Virus record (IMG/VR): IMGVR_UViG_3300035698_035307
Span: 23,521-87,520 of that record
Source: a virus
Length of the DNA stretch: 64,000 nucleotides
Direction: 5' to 3' (one strand)
Below, in pieces: positions 8,096-17,006 of the stretch (position 1 is the first letter of the stretch; each line of letters begins with the position of its first letter). The translations under genes and the position numbers were made by a program. The notes under the pieces are model-generated. The model had not been told where the DNA came from, ran no database searches, and worked only from the letters and a program-made list of their open reading frames with translations.

Positions 8096-9929
8096 CCTTC
8101 AATAGGTCGTAAATATCATAATGTAAATCTCCATCTGTTCTATCTTTTCCTTTATACAGAATTTCTTCCATATATTCATGAAGTTCATCATCTATAATAT
8201 CTAACATTTCTTCAATAAAATCGGCATAATCTACTGTGTTCACAAACTCTGCACAATTGATAGATGACATAGCTAAATCATCATTACCTGTTTGGCCACC
8301 ATAACTACCGTTTGCTAGTTTACCAAATTTACTTATCTCGTATACTGTCATATGGTCTGTAAGCTCCATTCTATTGAGTTCTATAACCTTCTTAAAGTTT
8401 TGACATAAAATAGGTTTATTGTCTTTTTTAATTTTTAATCCGTAGTTTAACGTTTTTGCATCATGTCTGTGTTTAAATTTAACTACTGATTCCTCATCAA
8501 AATCATTTCTCTGTGGGAAGATAGTTGATAAGTATTTCATCATTACTGCACCGTATGCATTGTATTCTATGATAAGTTTTACATTCTCTGAATAGAATAA
8601 GTCGTAGTTCAGTATATAAAGAACTTTAGCAAAATCTTCGATTCCATGTTCATTACTTGAGAATCGGCCTACTTGTTTCAGTTTAAAGAAGTCGTACATA
8701 GCTCCTGGACCATGCATCTCTTTAATTTCTTCTCTACTTAATGGAACTACTTGGAACATATTAATAACGGAATTGTCACCACCATTACCTTCAGCTATAT
8801 CAATACTGAACACCCAATAGTTACCTTCATTCTCAATTTGTTCAATATCAAAATTCGGATGCCATGTCAAATGATTCTTTACATCAAGTGCTGCTTCATC
8901 AAATTCTTCAAACTCATGATAAACATAATGTCTCATATCCTTATCCATCTTCTTAAGAACTACTGCATTAAGAAGTAAACTTGAAGATGCAATAAATTGG
9001 TTACCATATTGTCTATTGAAAGCTTCTTCACCTTTAATACCACCGCCAAGCATACCAACTTCACGTTCTTTCCAAGCATCATCTCTTCCAGGTACTTGCC
9101 ACCAATCTACTTTAAATGGATGGAACTCACTCTCGCCCTTCACTGCGGCATCATAAATTTCATAGAACTTATTATACCCGTTAGGTGTACTCGTTATTAT
9201 AATTCTTGATATCTGAGATGAACTCAGAGTAGGGTAAACGTTCTCAAAGAATGATTCTACAATATTAGCTTGAACGTGTGCAAATTCATCAAGGAATAAT
9301 AAGTGAATTGTAAATGAGATACCTGCTTTACCAGTTGTAGATTGACCTACTAAACGACAACCATTATCAAATTTCATATTGGTTACATCATACTTAAGAA
9401 TACCTGGCTTCATAAACCAAGGGAGATTCTCAATAATAACTTTCGCTTTATCAATAATTTCTTTTGTTGTATCTAATTTGTTAGAAAGAATAAGAGCATT
9501 CTTATCAATATTGAATACTAAATACCATGCAATGAAAATAGCTGAGCAAATAGTTTTACCAATCTGTCTAGATGCAAGACAAACGTTAAATCGATTGTCG
9601 CAAAATGTATCAAGCATTTCACCTTGATAATCTCTTAATTTAATGGTCTGTAAACCATCATCTGTCATTACAGTTGCATATTTATTTGCAAAGTAATTAA
9701 TATCTTTAGCACATTTCTTAAGTTCAGCTTTCTCTTCAGGTGTATAAGCCCAAGCAATGTTACCTTTCTTAAGTGTAGGATTCCTATCATAGAATGGAGT
9801 GCCACCTTTTACTTTATAACCTTCATCAAGAGCTTTTACATATTCGCTAACCTTTTTAGTCGACCATACGTTTTTATCTTTTGATTTTATTTCACTTTCA
9901 TCAAATTTAATTAGAAACTCGTTCCCCAT
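8091..9929 (-). CDS. 17: Large terminase subunit (T4 gp17-like)
   Basis: 612 residues, the same size as T4 gp17 (610). The N-terminal ATPase has a Walker A-like RQIGKT (residues 121-126) and Walker B LLFLDE (DE at 214-215), followed by the coupling motif ITSTPNG. The C-terminal RNase H-like nuclease shows acidic clusters in SIDIAEG and in NDDLAMS. It packages DNA into the prohead through the portal and cuts the concatemer. It follows the small terminase gene by 15 bases, as in T4. No box was seen directly upstream, so it is probably transcribed from 10677-10686. Confidence 0.92.
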   Translation of the reverse strand: MGNEFLIKFDESEIKSKDKNVWSTKKVSEYVKALDEGYKVKGGTPFYDRNPTLKKGNIAWAYTPEEKAELKKCAKDINYFANKYATVMTDDGLQTIKLRDYQGEMLDTFCDNRFNVCLASRQIGKTICSAIFIAWYLVFNIDKNALILSNKLDTTKEIIDKAKVIIENLPWFMKPGILKYDVTNMKFDNGCRLVGQSTTGKAGISFTIHLLFLDEFAHVQANIVESFFENVYPTLSSSQISRIIITSTPNGYNKFYEIYDAAVKGESEFHPFKVDWWQVPGRDDAWKEREVGMLGGGIKGEEAFNRQYGNQFIASSSLLLNAVVLKKMDKDMRHYVYHEFEEFDEAALDVKNHLTWHPNFDIEQIENEGNYWVFSIDIAEGNGGDNSVINMFQVVPLSREEIKEMHGPGAMYDFFKLKQVGRFSSNEHGIEDFAKVLYILNYDLFYSENVKLIIEYNAYGAVMMKYLSTIFPQRNDFDEESVVKFKHRHDAKTLNYGLKIKKDNKPILCQNFKKVIELNRMELTDHMTVYEISKFGKLANGSYGGQTGNDDLAMSSINCAEFVNTVDYADFIEEMLDIIDDELHEYMEEILYKGKDRTDGDLHYDIYDLLKG

Positions 9930-9944
9930 AATAATTCTTTCTTT

Positions 9945-10655
9945 TTACTCTTCGATGTCATCAGAAAATCCATTCTTACTACCTTCTTCAATAGCATCAT
10001 CATAACCACTTTTTCCTGCGTCACCGTAGTCGCTTTCTTCCAGCTCTACTATAGTTTCTTGTTTAAGTTCACCTTGAAGTTCCTGCATCAAACCCTTTGT
10101 ACCTCTAAAGACTGTCTGGTCTTCTTCGTCATCATCGGTTGATTTTAATTTCTTCTGAGATTTACTTACATCACTGTATACTTCTAAGTCTCTTGATAGT
10201 TTCTTAGTAGCTTCTTCAGCTGCCATTACATATAAGGTCTGACTCTTAATCATATCTAATTGTGACCTTTGTAAAGTAGCAAGTACTTCAAACATTCTTG
10301 GTGATAATTCTCCACCGTCTATTTGTCCTAATAATGTTGTTATTGCTCGCTCTCCTGTTTCCATAAGGAATATTAGTTGAGTAAGTTCCATCTCTTTCAG
10401 CTTTAAATTAGCTGTGATGTATTCTTCATGTTCAATTATGTTCTCGCTTAAATAAAACCTAAGCATTTGATGTAGAGTTTTCTTTGCTTTAATCTCAGAC
10501 TTACTCTTAATATCAACATAATCATGTCTAATTCTATTACTTACAGGCGGCAAACTTTCACCAGGTCCTAAATCAATATCATCGTCATTGATGAGAGAAT
10601 CTAAAGAATCTCTTATCTGGTTAGTTTGTTCTGTATTATTGTTCTTCTTCGCCAT
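9945..10655 (-). CDS. 16: Small terminase subunit (T4 gp16-like)
   Basis: 236 residues, somewhat longer than T4 gp16 (164). The central region (about 60-165) is long helical with LIFLMETGERAITTLLG and a following coiled-coil-like helix. The N- and C-termini are acidic and probably disordered. Small terminases form rings that recognise DNA and stimulate the large-subunit ATPase. The assignment rests on its place just before gp17 and on the all-helical core. The gene starts 21 nt after a late box. Confidence 0.65.
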   Translation of the reverse strand: MAKKNNNTEQTNQIRDSLDSLINDDDIDLGPGESLPPVSNRIRHDYVDIKSKSEIKAKKTLHQMLRFYLSENIIEHEEYITANLKLKEMELTQLIFLMETGERAITTLLGQIDGGELSPRMFEVLATLQRSQLDMIKSQTLYVMAAEEATKKLSRDLEVYSDVSKSQKKLKSTDDDEEDQTVFRGTKGLMQELQGELKQETIVELEESDYGDAGKSGYDDAIEEGSKNGFSDDIEE

Positions 10656-10676
10656 ATTATTAGTTTATAGTAGTAT

Positions 10677-10686
10677 TGTATATATC
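10677..10686 (-). promoter_or_regulatory. Late promoter box GATATATACA for terminase genes
   Basis: 21 nt upstream of the small terminase ATG. It directly abuts the T-run of the terminator at 10687-10708. Confidence 0.65.
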
Positions 10687-10708
10687 AAAAACTCCAAGTT
10701 ATCTTGGA
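10687..10708 (-). terminator. Compact terminator overlapping the stop codon
   Basis: Minus strand: TCCAAG-ATAA-CTTGGA followed by GTTTTT. The TAA stop of the 659-aa gene lies in the 4-nt loop, and the T-run touches the next late box. Confidence 0.65.
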
Positions 10709-12678
10709 TTGGTTAATTTCAGCATTCTTTGTTGAGGTTGAGCATTGTCTACAAGTAAGGCCATTTGAGTATCACGCACTACAAATTGATTCAATACAGC
10801 TGAATGTTGTTCTTCATCTATAGCTGTTTCGAATATTCTGAAATTAGTCAAATATACTGGGCCACCAAGTAGCATCCAACTATCATTAGAATCTATTGTA
10901 ATTGGAGCAGATATTGTTTTTACTTCAGAGAACTTAAGTTCAAGTGTAGTATCTTGTGCTTGTGGTCTTGTATTCTGTAATGGTTTATCAAGTTCATACA
11001 AATATAAGGCTAATTGATTAAACTCATTATTCAGACTGTAAACAACTGAGTACCACTTATCAGTATCGAACTTATCAAGTTCATTTGAAATATCGTATAA
11101 ATATGTTGTATCATTTATCTTCACAACAATGTTACCATTCATGATTTTAAAGTACATTCCATCATTACCACCCTCTTGATTGTAACCATAAATTGGAATT
11201 GCTATCTCTTTAAATAAACTCCTAGGTGATGTAAGAACGACCGCTGTGTCGAATGTTTCGTTTATTGTAAAATTATTAATGTCTATAATTTCTTTAACTC
11301 TTCTTAAGCCATCATACATTCCAGTACCAGTCAAGTCTATTGTATCACCAACATCATATCTATGTTTCTGACTAGTTGTTATTTGAGCGTAACCTGTATT
11401 ATCTACAATGTCAGTAATAGTCTTAAGTTTTATTTTAGGACCATCTGTAACTTCTGGTACCCATTTGAACCAAAATGTAAAAGCTCTATTATCAGAAGTT
11501 TCAATCTTGTTCGGTAACCTATACTTAACTGCAAGTGTAGTATTATCTACTTGGCTTAAATCATAATAATGTTTGCTTACGATTGTCCAGTTGTTGTTTA
11601 AGTTATAATCAGTTATAAGTAAATCTACGTTTAAGTCACTTCTTACGAAGTCATTAGCTTCTGTACCGATTGTCTTATATTGTTGAGGCTTAGTAACTTG
11701 TTCGTACTCATCTTGTTTCGTTTCTCCGAAGACATCATCTACACTTACTACTAAGTCTTTAAGTTCTTGTTCTTCTACACTTAAGCTATCAGCCCAAGAT
11801 ACATTTTCTCTATCTTCCCATTTCGTTAGTTTAACTCTCCAATATGTATACTGGTTATTATATTCATCAGCTAATGAAACTGAATTTACTTGGAACATTT
11901 TATCAATACGAGGAATGTAAACGTAATCTCTTTCCTTTGGCATTGTTCTAGCTCCAAATGCTTCATGGAACGGTTGATACATCATATGAACTTCAAAACC
12001 TTCAAATCCCATACCATCAACGGCATTGAATTGAATCTCTTCAGTTGGAAATTCATTGTCTGGTACCATTATTTTGATTTCTTCTACGGCAGTTACTGAA
12101 TGTAATGTATATTCACCTAAGATTGTATCTTCTGTTCTTATTTTTGGGTCTACTTTATAATACTTAACACAGTGTCCAAATATGTCATTCACTAGATTTC
12201 CTAATTGATTGTACATGTTATTAGCTGGTCCTAAATCATATGGGTTAAATAAGTTGTCACCACAATTATCACATACTGTGAGGTTAGGTACACCATTATT
12301 ATCCCAGGGGTCTTCGCAACATACAGTCTGAACTACTTGTTCTACTATACCTGCTTCAGTTTCTGCTTCTAATCCAATAGAAACAAATTCAAGTTCGTGA
12401 CCTGTATCTAATTCACAAGCTTCATACTTATATTCAATCCAAAAATCATTTGCTGGATTAAGAACAAGATTCTGTAAAGCTATATCAGTTAAAGGCATGA
12501 ACTCAGAGAAATTCTTATTATCAGTAGACCATCTAAAATATCTACAGAAATAGTTTTGAGTATCTTCTCCAATAGTTTCGTCTTCATAACCATTGATTTG
12601 AGTTAGACATTCATATGGTGAAACGAGTTTTATAACTATTGCATCACCAGCTTCATTTACTTTAGTACCATCTACCAT
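10699..12678 (-). CDS. Neck/virion structural protein, gp14-like core with LamG-like C-terminus
   Basis: 659 residues. The middle part (about 225-285: MPKERDYVYIPRIDKMFQV and then YTYWRVKLTKWEDR) has the pattern of T4 gp14-family neck proteins, which place such a beta block around a phrase on parameters or interfaces. An N-terminal Cys-containing region (CCEDPW, CDNCGDN) could bind metal. The C-terminal ~270 residues read as beta sandwiches of the concanavalin/LamG type (KWYSVVYSLNN, LGGPVYLTNFRIF), often used for glycan binding on phage surfaces. The ATG overlaps the stop of the preceding membrane protein by one base. Neck identity is tentative. Confidence 0.45.
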   Translation of the reverse strand: MVDGTKVNEAGDAIVIKLVSPYECLTQINGYEDETIGEDTQNYFCRYFRWSTDNKNFSEFMPLTDIALQNLVLNPANDFWIEYKYEACELDTGHELEFVSIGLEAETEAGIVEQVVQTVCCEDPWDNNGVPNLTVCDNCGDNLFNPYDLGPANNMYNQLGNLVNDIFGHCVKYYKVDPKIRTEDTILGEYTLHSVTAVEEIKIMVPDNEFPTEEIQFNAVDGMGFEGFEVHMMYQPFHEAFGARTMPKERDYVYIPRIDKMFQVNSVSLADEYNNQYTYWRVKLTKWEDRENVSWADSLSVEEQELKDLVVSVDDVFGETKQDEYEQVTKPQQYKTIGTEANDFVRSDLNVDLLITDYNLNNNWTIVSKHYYDLSQVDNTTLAVKYRLPNKIETSDNRAFTFWFKWVPEVTDGPKIKLKTITDIVDNTGYAQITTSQKHRYDVGDTIDLTGTGMYDGLRRVKEIIDINNFTINETFDTAVVLTSPRSLFKEIAIPIYGYNQEGGNDGMYFKIMNGNIVVKINDTTYLYDISNELDKFDTDKWYSVVYSLNNEFNQLALYLYELDKPLQNTRPQAQDTTLELKFSEVKTISAPITIDSNDSWMLLGGPVYLTNFRIFETAIDEEQHSAVLNQFVVRDTQMALLVDNAQPQQRMLKLTNPR

Positions 12679-13142
12679 TATTCTTCATTATTTTCTTTTT
12701 CCTCGGCAGGTTTAGTTGCCGTCTCAGCAGTTTTCTTTGGAAGCTTTGGCAACGTAGCTGAAGGTTCTCCGCTAGTTCTCAAGTGCTGTCCTAAGACATA
12801 CAGCGCTATGAACCCAGACAGTGCAGTAAAATAAGCTGCAAGTTGAGTTAAATCTGTTTTGCTGATGATTCCATAGGTGCCAGCGATTAACCACATTGCC
12901 ATACAGGTATATGTAACTAATTCTCTTTTTGATTTTGGGAATAAACCAGTTGGGTCTTGTGATTTCTTCATAGTTTCTGATGCAATATAAGTACCTACGT
13001 AAGTTGTAAGTGATGCAAAAAACCATGAGGCTTGTGACCAAGTGGTATCGTACCAAGCAGCTAAACTGCCCAGTAATAGCCATAATAATATAACGACGTA
13101 TATCATTTTAACTCTTTTACTAAAATAAGATTTTTTTGACAT
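12678..13142 (-). CDS. Four-helix membrane protein (holin candidate)
   Basis: 154 residues with four hydrophobic segments at about 13-31, 37-55, 74-92 and 97-117, and a charged Ala/Lys/Glu-rich tail. This topology is compatible with a holin or another inner-membrane protein, but no family motif is seen. A variant late box GATAAATAAA at 13160-13169 sits 17 nt upstream. It is translationally coupled to the neck-like gene (TAATG overlap). Lysis function is only a suggestion from size, topology and late timing. Confidence 0.55.
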   Translation of the reverse strand: MSKKSYFSKRVKMIYVVILLWLLLGSLAAWYDTTWSQASWFFASLTTYVGTYIASETMKKSQDPTGLFPKSKRELVTYTCMAMWLIAGTYGIISKTDLTQLAAYFTALSGFIALYVLGQHLRTSGEPSATLPKLPKKTAETATKPAEEKENNEE

Positions 13143-13159
13143 ATCTCTGGCGCCTTTTG

Positions 13160-13169
13160 TTTATTTATC
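13160..13169 (-). promoter_or_regulatory. Variant late box GATAAATAAA
   Basis: 17 nt upstream of the membrane-protein ATG. It lies entirely within the 15-nt loop of an inverted repeat (13145-13154 with 13170-13179, one mismatch in ten). Confidence 0.55.
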
Positions 13170-13187
13170 GGCGCAAGAGAATTAAAG

Positions 13188-13877
13188 TTATTTCGGGTAG
13201 TCTGTAATAAGTATACAGGTGGGATTGTCCATTTCTATTTTAGGATTTATCAATTCAGATACGAGTTCTAAAATAAATGTATAGCGGTCGACCTCAGCTG
13301 ATTCTACACCAACTAATTCTACGAAGAGGTCAATTTTAGTTAAAAAATCCATTGTATTGATATGTACATAAGGTGGGCCCTTTCTGAACAAATCTTTTGG
13401 CATTAATCCAATATCTATTAAAAATCTATTGAATATTTTCAGCTCTGCAGAATCTAAATGAGTAGGAAAGTCAAGTATTGAATGAATTACTTTGAAGTCA
13501 AAGTTGATAACAGGAGTACCTTCTGGACCATTTGGCCATAAAAGTCTCGATGTATTTTTAGCTTCTGAAACATTTACTGTGAAATATCTCAAATTTGAAT
13601 ATCTTTCAAGTAGTTCACTTATAAAGTAGATGCTATTGACCTTCTTTGAAAACTCCATAGGTGTTGATGTTTTAATATCATCTAAAATACCCTTTAAGTT
13701 CTCATCAATCACAGCCCTCATATCCCATGAACTTACTGTAAACTTATTTTCAGATTCTACTCTGTAATACAAAGAGTTCTGTTTGATAATTGAAAGTAAT
13801 TTCTGGTCAAAATAATTGTTCTTGAAAAGGGTAATATTCATAAGAACTGGTACATCAGATTGATATTGTTCATTCAT
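13188..13877 (-). CDS. Hypothetical 229-aa protein after gp62
   Basis: 229 residues, not recognised. It looks like a soluble alpha/beta protein with no Cys clusters or P-loop. It overlaps the end of the gp62-like gene by 8 bases, so it belongs to the replication unit gp44-exonuclease-gp62. In T4 the gene after 62 is regA (122 aa), but the length and sequence here do not support that assignment. Confidence 0.5.
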   Translation of the reverse strand: MNEQYQSDVPVLMNITLFKNNYFDQKLLSIIKQNSLYYRVESENKFTVSSWDMRAVIDENLKGILDDIKTSTPMEFSKKVNSIYFISELLERYSNLRYFTVNVSEAKNTSRLLWPNGPEGTPVINFDFKVIHSILDFPTHLDSAELKIFNRFLIDIGLMPKDLFRKGPPYVHINTMDFLTKIDLFVELVGVESAEVDRYTFILELVSELINPKIEMDNPTCILITDYPK

Positions 13878-14382
13878 GCTCTTCTATAGTTTTTTCTATT
13901 CTTTCTAACTCTTCTAATATTTCTTCTTTATAAAATTTCATTGCATCATTAAAATCTCTTCTGCTTATCTTTTGCTTTCTTAAATAGAATACGATTGTAT
14001 CTTCAGATGGGACAAATTTTGATTTAGTCTTCTCTTCTTTTACTTTCTTAGTTTTTGTCCAAACCCATTGTGGTGTACGATTATATTTACCACCAACAAG
14101 ATGCCATAGATTTGTTACTGCTACAGGATTGATTTTATTTATATTAAACCTCTCAGCTGTTTCTGGATATCTTATGGCCATAAACCTGTTCATCATAAAA
14201 CGATGCTTCTTCTTTTGATAGTTAGTTGCATCTTTATATTTAGGGTTATTACCAAAGAATATCTTAGTAAAATTAAAAAGCTTGTCATAATCATCCGGAG
14301 ATGATTTGACTTTAACTTTCTTTTCTTTTACAACTTTTGGTTTCTTTACTCTTGGCTTTCTAGCCTTCTTTTCTTTTGCCAT
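13870..14382 (-). CDS. 62: Clamp-loader small subunit (T4 gp62-like)
   Basis: 170 residues (T4 gp62: 187). A Lys-rich N-terminal tail (residues 1-28) is followed by a helical core. HRFMMNRFMAIRYPE aligns by eye with YSKFMVENALSQFPE of T4 gp62, and the later VWTKTKK and ISRRDFNDAMKFY echo KWAKLVE and VNTNDAINY. gp62 joins four gp44 subunits to load the sliding clamp. The gene lies one gene downstream of gp44, as part of the same unit, and overlaps the exonuclease stop by one base. The match is by eye and distant. Confidence 0.55.
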   Translation of the reverse strand: MAKEKKARKPRVKKPKVVKEKKVKVKSSPDDYDKLFNFTKIFFGNNPKYKDATNYQKKKHRFMMNRFMAIRYPETAERFNINKINPVAVTNLWHLVGGKYNRTPQWVWTKTKKVKEEKTKSKFVPSEDTIVFYLRKQKISRRDFNDAMKFYKEEILEELERIEKTIEEHE

Positions 14383-15590
14383 TAAAATAAACTTTTAATG
14401 TTTTTTGGTGGTCCTGCAATTGACCTAGTTTTTTGTACGATTGCATAGTCAGTTCCTTCAAGTATTAATCTATTTGATGTTACACCTGCAAAGTTACTTA
14501 GACGTGACTTATGGTCATCTTTAATTAATTCGAACATTGAACGTTGAATTGCATCTGGTACAGTTTCAACATGTAAAAGTATCAAATCGATATTATGTTC
14601 AAGTCTGGCCATTATAGAAGCTTCAGTATAATTAACTCCCATTACTTCTTTTATAAATCTAACAAGGTCTTGCTTATAAGATTCATTAAAAAGATATGTT
14701 GAAGAGAACCTTCGGTTCTTTTTCTTGAATAAAGCTAAAATCTCTTGAGCTTTCTTTTCACTTATTTTGAAATTCTTTTCACCGTTTTTAGATGGTTTAA
14801 GACATACTGATTCTACGTTGTCACCTTTATCTCCTGTAAGTATTTTAATTAATACAAATTCATCACAGAATATCTTTTCTACTTTAAGACTTCCTTTCGT
14901 TACAAGTCCTTTAAGCAATTGTTTCTTACTTTGACCCATCAGTTCTTCGTCTGCAGCATCCATCATATCTAAGAAGTCAATTTCTCCCATATCTTCTTCG
15001 TCTTCTGCAAGTTCTAACCATTTGTCAAATCCTGGGTATACACCAATTCTATGTCTGGTGTTATCATACCAAAGTGAGAATGCTTCTGTTGCATTATTGT
15101 AACTAACAAGTTGAAGTAAATCTTTATCGCCAGTCCACATTATACAGTCTTCACCTAATGAATTTAAGTAAGTTGACCATGCAAAAATCATGTCATCACC
15201 TTCAGCTCCTGCTACTTTCTCAACAATGATACCTTTATCTTCAAGAATACCTTCAAATGTTTTCATTATACCGTGAACATTCTTCCAGTGAATACTGGCA
15301 TCTGGTTTACGATTTGCTTTGTAAGTAGAATCATAGTCTTTACGCCATGATTTTGAATCGACTACGAATACGATTCTGGTAACGATATCTTGAAATTTAC
15401 GTACTTCACTTGCAAAATCCATTGCGAGTTTCTGCATGAAAGCTTTCATCTCCTTTTCAGATGCCATTAATTGAGTGCTAATTGTCTTACCATCAATTAC
15501 TATAGCTGTCTTCTTAGGTTTAGGCATTACATGTAGCCTACTGTATATAAAGTAATTACCGTCAATTACTAATGTTGTTTCTTTTCCCAT
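14382..15590 (-). CDS. rnh: FEN-family 5'-3' exonuclease (T4 RNase H-like)
   Basis: 402 residues from the ATG at 15588-15590. A TTG 27 bases upstream is in frame, but MGKETTLVIDGN places the first catalytic Asp correctly. The PIN/FEN signature is clear: LVIDGNYF at the start, VFVVDSKSWRKDYDSTYKANR, AEGDDMIFAW and MWTGDKDLLQL, giving the acidic cluster for two metals, then a GDKGDN helix-hairpin-helix. It removes RNA primers and trims flaps on the lagging strand. It lies between gp44 and gp62 and overlaps gp62 by one base. It is longer than T4 RNase H (305) because of acidic inserts around residues 195-225. Confidence 0.85.
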   Translation of the reverse strand: MGKETTLVIDGNYFIYSRLHVMPKPKKTAIVIDGKTISTQLMASEKEMKAFMQKLAMDFASEVRKFQDIVTRIVFVVDSKSWRKDYDSTYKANRKPDASIHWKNVHGIMKTFEGILEDKGIIVEKVAGAEGDDMIFAWSTYLNSLGEDCIMWTGDKDLLQLVSYNNATEAFSLWYDNTRHRIGVYPGFDKWLELAEDEEDMGEIDFLDMMDAADEELMGQSKKQLLKGLVTKGSLKVEKIFCDEFVLIKILTGDKGDNVESVCLKPSKNGEKNFKISEKKAQEILALFKKKNRRFSSTYLFNESYKQDLVRFIKEVMGVNYTEASIMARLEHNIDLILLHVETVPDAIQRSMFELIKDDHKSRLSNFAGVTSNRLILEGTDYAIVQKTRSIAGPPKNIKSLF

Positions 15591-15638
15591 ACTAAATCTT
15601 ATTTTTAAATATAACAATTAAATTCGCCTTTCCAAAGT

Positions 15639-16601
15639 TTAGGCATCATTAATTATTGATTGAATTGAATAAACAAGAGAAAGCATCGTAATGACTGGGT
15701 CTATAACATGAACTCTCTGATGTTGATGTTCTGCAACTGTAATGATGATTTGTGGAATGAACTTAGCTGCCTGTTTTCTTTCCATTTCAATATATTCAAT
15801 AAATTCATTACCAAGAACTGATAATACGTCATCAGTCCTGTTAGCATACTCTGACACTAAGAATTTATAATTCACAACTGGGTCTATATTATTGAAAACA
15901 AGTTCGAACAAGTCTTTATAAACTCCATGGAATTTCTTTATATTGTCCATCGTAATTCTATCAACCCCTTCATGGATATAACCATTAAGCTTTTGTAGAA
16001 TACTTCTAAAATCTGGAAAGTACTTCTTAACAAATTCAACTAGCGCTTCTTTATCAATTGCTACACCTTCTTTTTTACAAATCTCATAAAGTCTCTTCAT
16101 GTACTTAAGTTGCAGCTTCTTAGACTCTTCATTATCAAAGTCAAAGTTGAAGTTCTCAAATCGAGACTGTACTGCTTCAGGTAACTTATTGATATAGTTT
16201 GTGGTTGCAATGAACCTACTATTATTTTTAAACCTATCCATAGTACCTTTAAGTGCTTTGAAAAACTGTTCCGATACTCCGTCAATTTCATCAAGAATAA
16301 CTATCTTAATTCTACTCTTACCGCCCATGATATCGGCAGTTGAACAGAAGTTAGTTATTTTTGTACGAATTACATCAACACTAGTTTCATCAGATGCATT
16401 AATATAGATGTAAGGCAAATCAAAATGCTTACATAATGCAAACGCAGATGATGTCTTACCATTACCTGGTGAGCCATGAAATAAAAAGTCTTGATACGGG
16501 CCTTTATATAATTTTTCCAGAATCCTTTCTGGGAGAATAAGTTCTTCTAAGTTATTAGGTTGATATTTCTTAATAAGAACTGTGCTATTAAAATCTCTCA
16601 T
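15639..16601 (-). CDS. 44: Clamp-loader ATPase subunit (T4 gp44-like)
   Basis: 320 residues (T4 gp44: 319). AAA+ features: Walker A HGSPGNGKTSS (about 42-52), Walker B IVILDEIDG, sensor 1 IATTNY and arginine finger VQSRFENF. The C-terminal collar helix bundle follows. With gp62 it opens and loads the sliding clamp at primer ends. It is the first gene of a leftward replication unit and diverges from the plus-strand pair beginning at 16683. No late box precedes it. Confidence 0.92.
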   Translation of the reverse strand: MRDFNSTVLIKKYQPNNLEELILPERILEKLYKGPYQDFLFHGSPGNGKTSSAFALCKHFDLPYIYINASDETSVDVIRTKITNFCSTADIMGGKSRIKIVILDEIDGVSEQFFKALKGTMDRFKNNSRFIATTNYINKLPEAVQSRFENFNFDFDNEESKKLQLKYMKRLYEICKKEGVAIDKEALVEFVKKYFPDFRSILQKLNGYIHEGVDRITMDNIKKFHGVYKDLFELVFNNIDPVVNYKFLVSEYANRTDDVLSVLGNEFIEYIEMERKQAAKFIPQIIITVAEHQHQRVHVIDPVITMLSLVYSIQSIINDA

Positions 16602-16647
16602 ATGTTTTATTATTTGTTTATTATACTAATTCCTAATTATAAGTTTC

Positions 16648-16657
16648 AATATATAAA
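16648..16657 (+). promoter_or_regulatory. Late box AATATATAAA on the plus strand
   Basis: 25 nt before the ATG at 16683 and followed by TAAAG. It is the only copy found pointing rightward, and it matches the only rightward genes. Confidence 0.6.
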
Positions 16658-16682
16658 TAAAGTGCTTAAATAATAATTTTCT

Positions 16683-17006
16683 ATGACTAAGATAAAATTT
16701 AAAGTATTATCATTTGACGGATTTATCAGCGAAAGTTTATCTGGTTTAAAATCTGCGAAAGATAAGAAGAACAAAGCTGCTTCAAGAGCAGGTGATTTAG
16801 AAGGACGTTCTGAAAAGAACCAAGCTAAATATGTTTTCTATGATGACAAAGAGAAATATGAAAAGAAACATCTGAAACTTCAGAATGATATCAAAGCTGA
16901 AGATGATAAAGTACAAAAGGAAAAACTTAGAGCAGAACTTAATAATCTCAAAAAAGAATGGAAGACAGAGCAAGCGAAATACAAAAGCGCAATAAAAGCA
17001 ATGTAA
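16683..17006 (+). CDS. Tagged internal-protein candidate, basic coiled coil
   Basis: 107 residues on the plus strand. The N-terminus MTKIKFKVLSFDGFISES fits the tag shared with the 46459-54340 operon (LSF-x-x-F-ISE), with a probable gp21-type cut after ISE (residue 17). The mature part would be a highly charged helix rich in Lys/Glu/Ala with no hydrophobic core, like the small T4 internal proteins. A rightward late box precedes it. It overlaps the next gene by 49 nt. The proposed role is a head-packed protein injected with DNA. This is inferred from the tag only. Confidence 0.6.
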   Translation: MTKIKFKVLSFDGFISESLSGLKSAKDKKNKAASRAGDLEGRSEKNQAKYVFYDDKEKYEKKHLKLQNDIKAEDDKVQKEKLRAELNNLKKEWKTEQAKYKSAIKAM

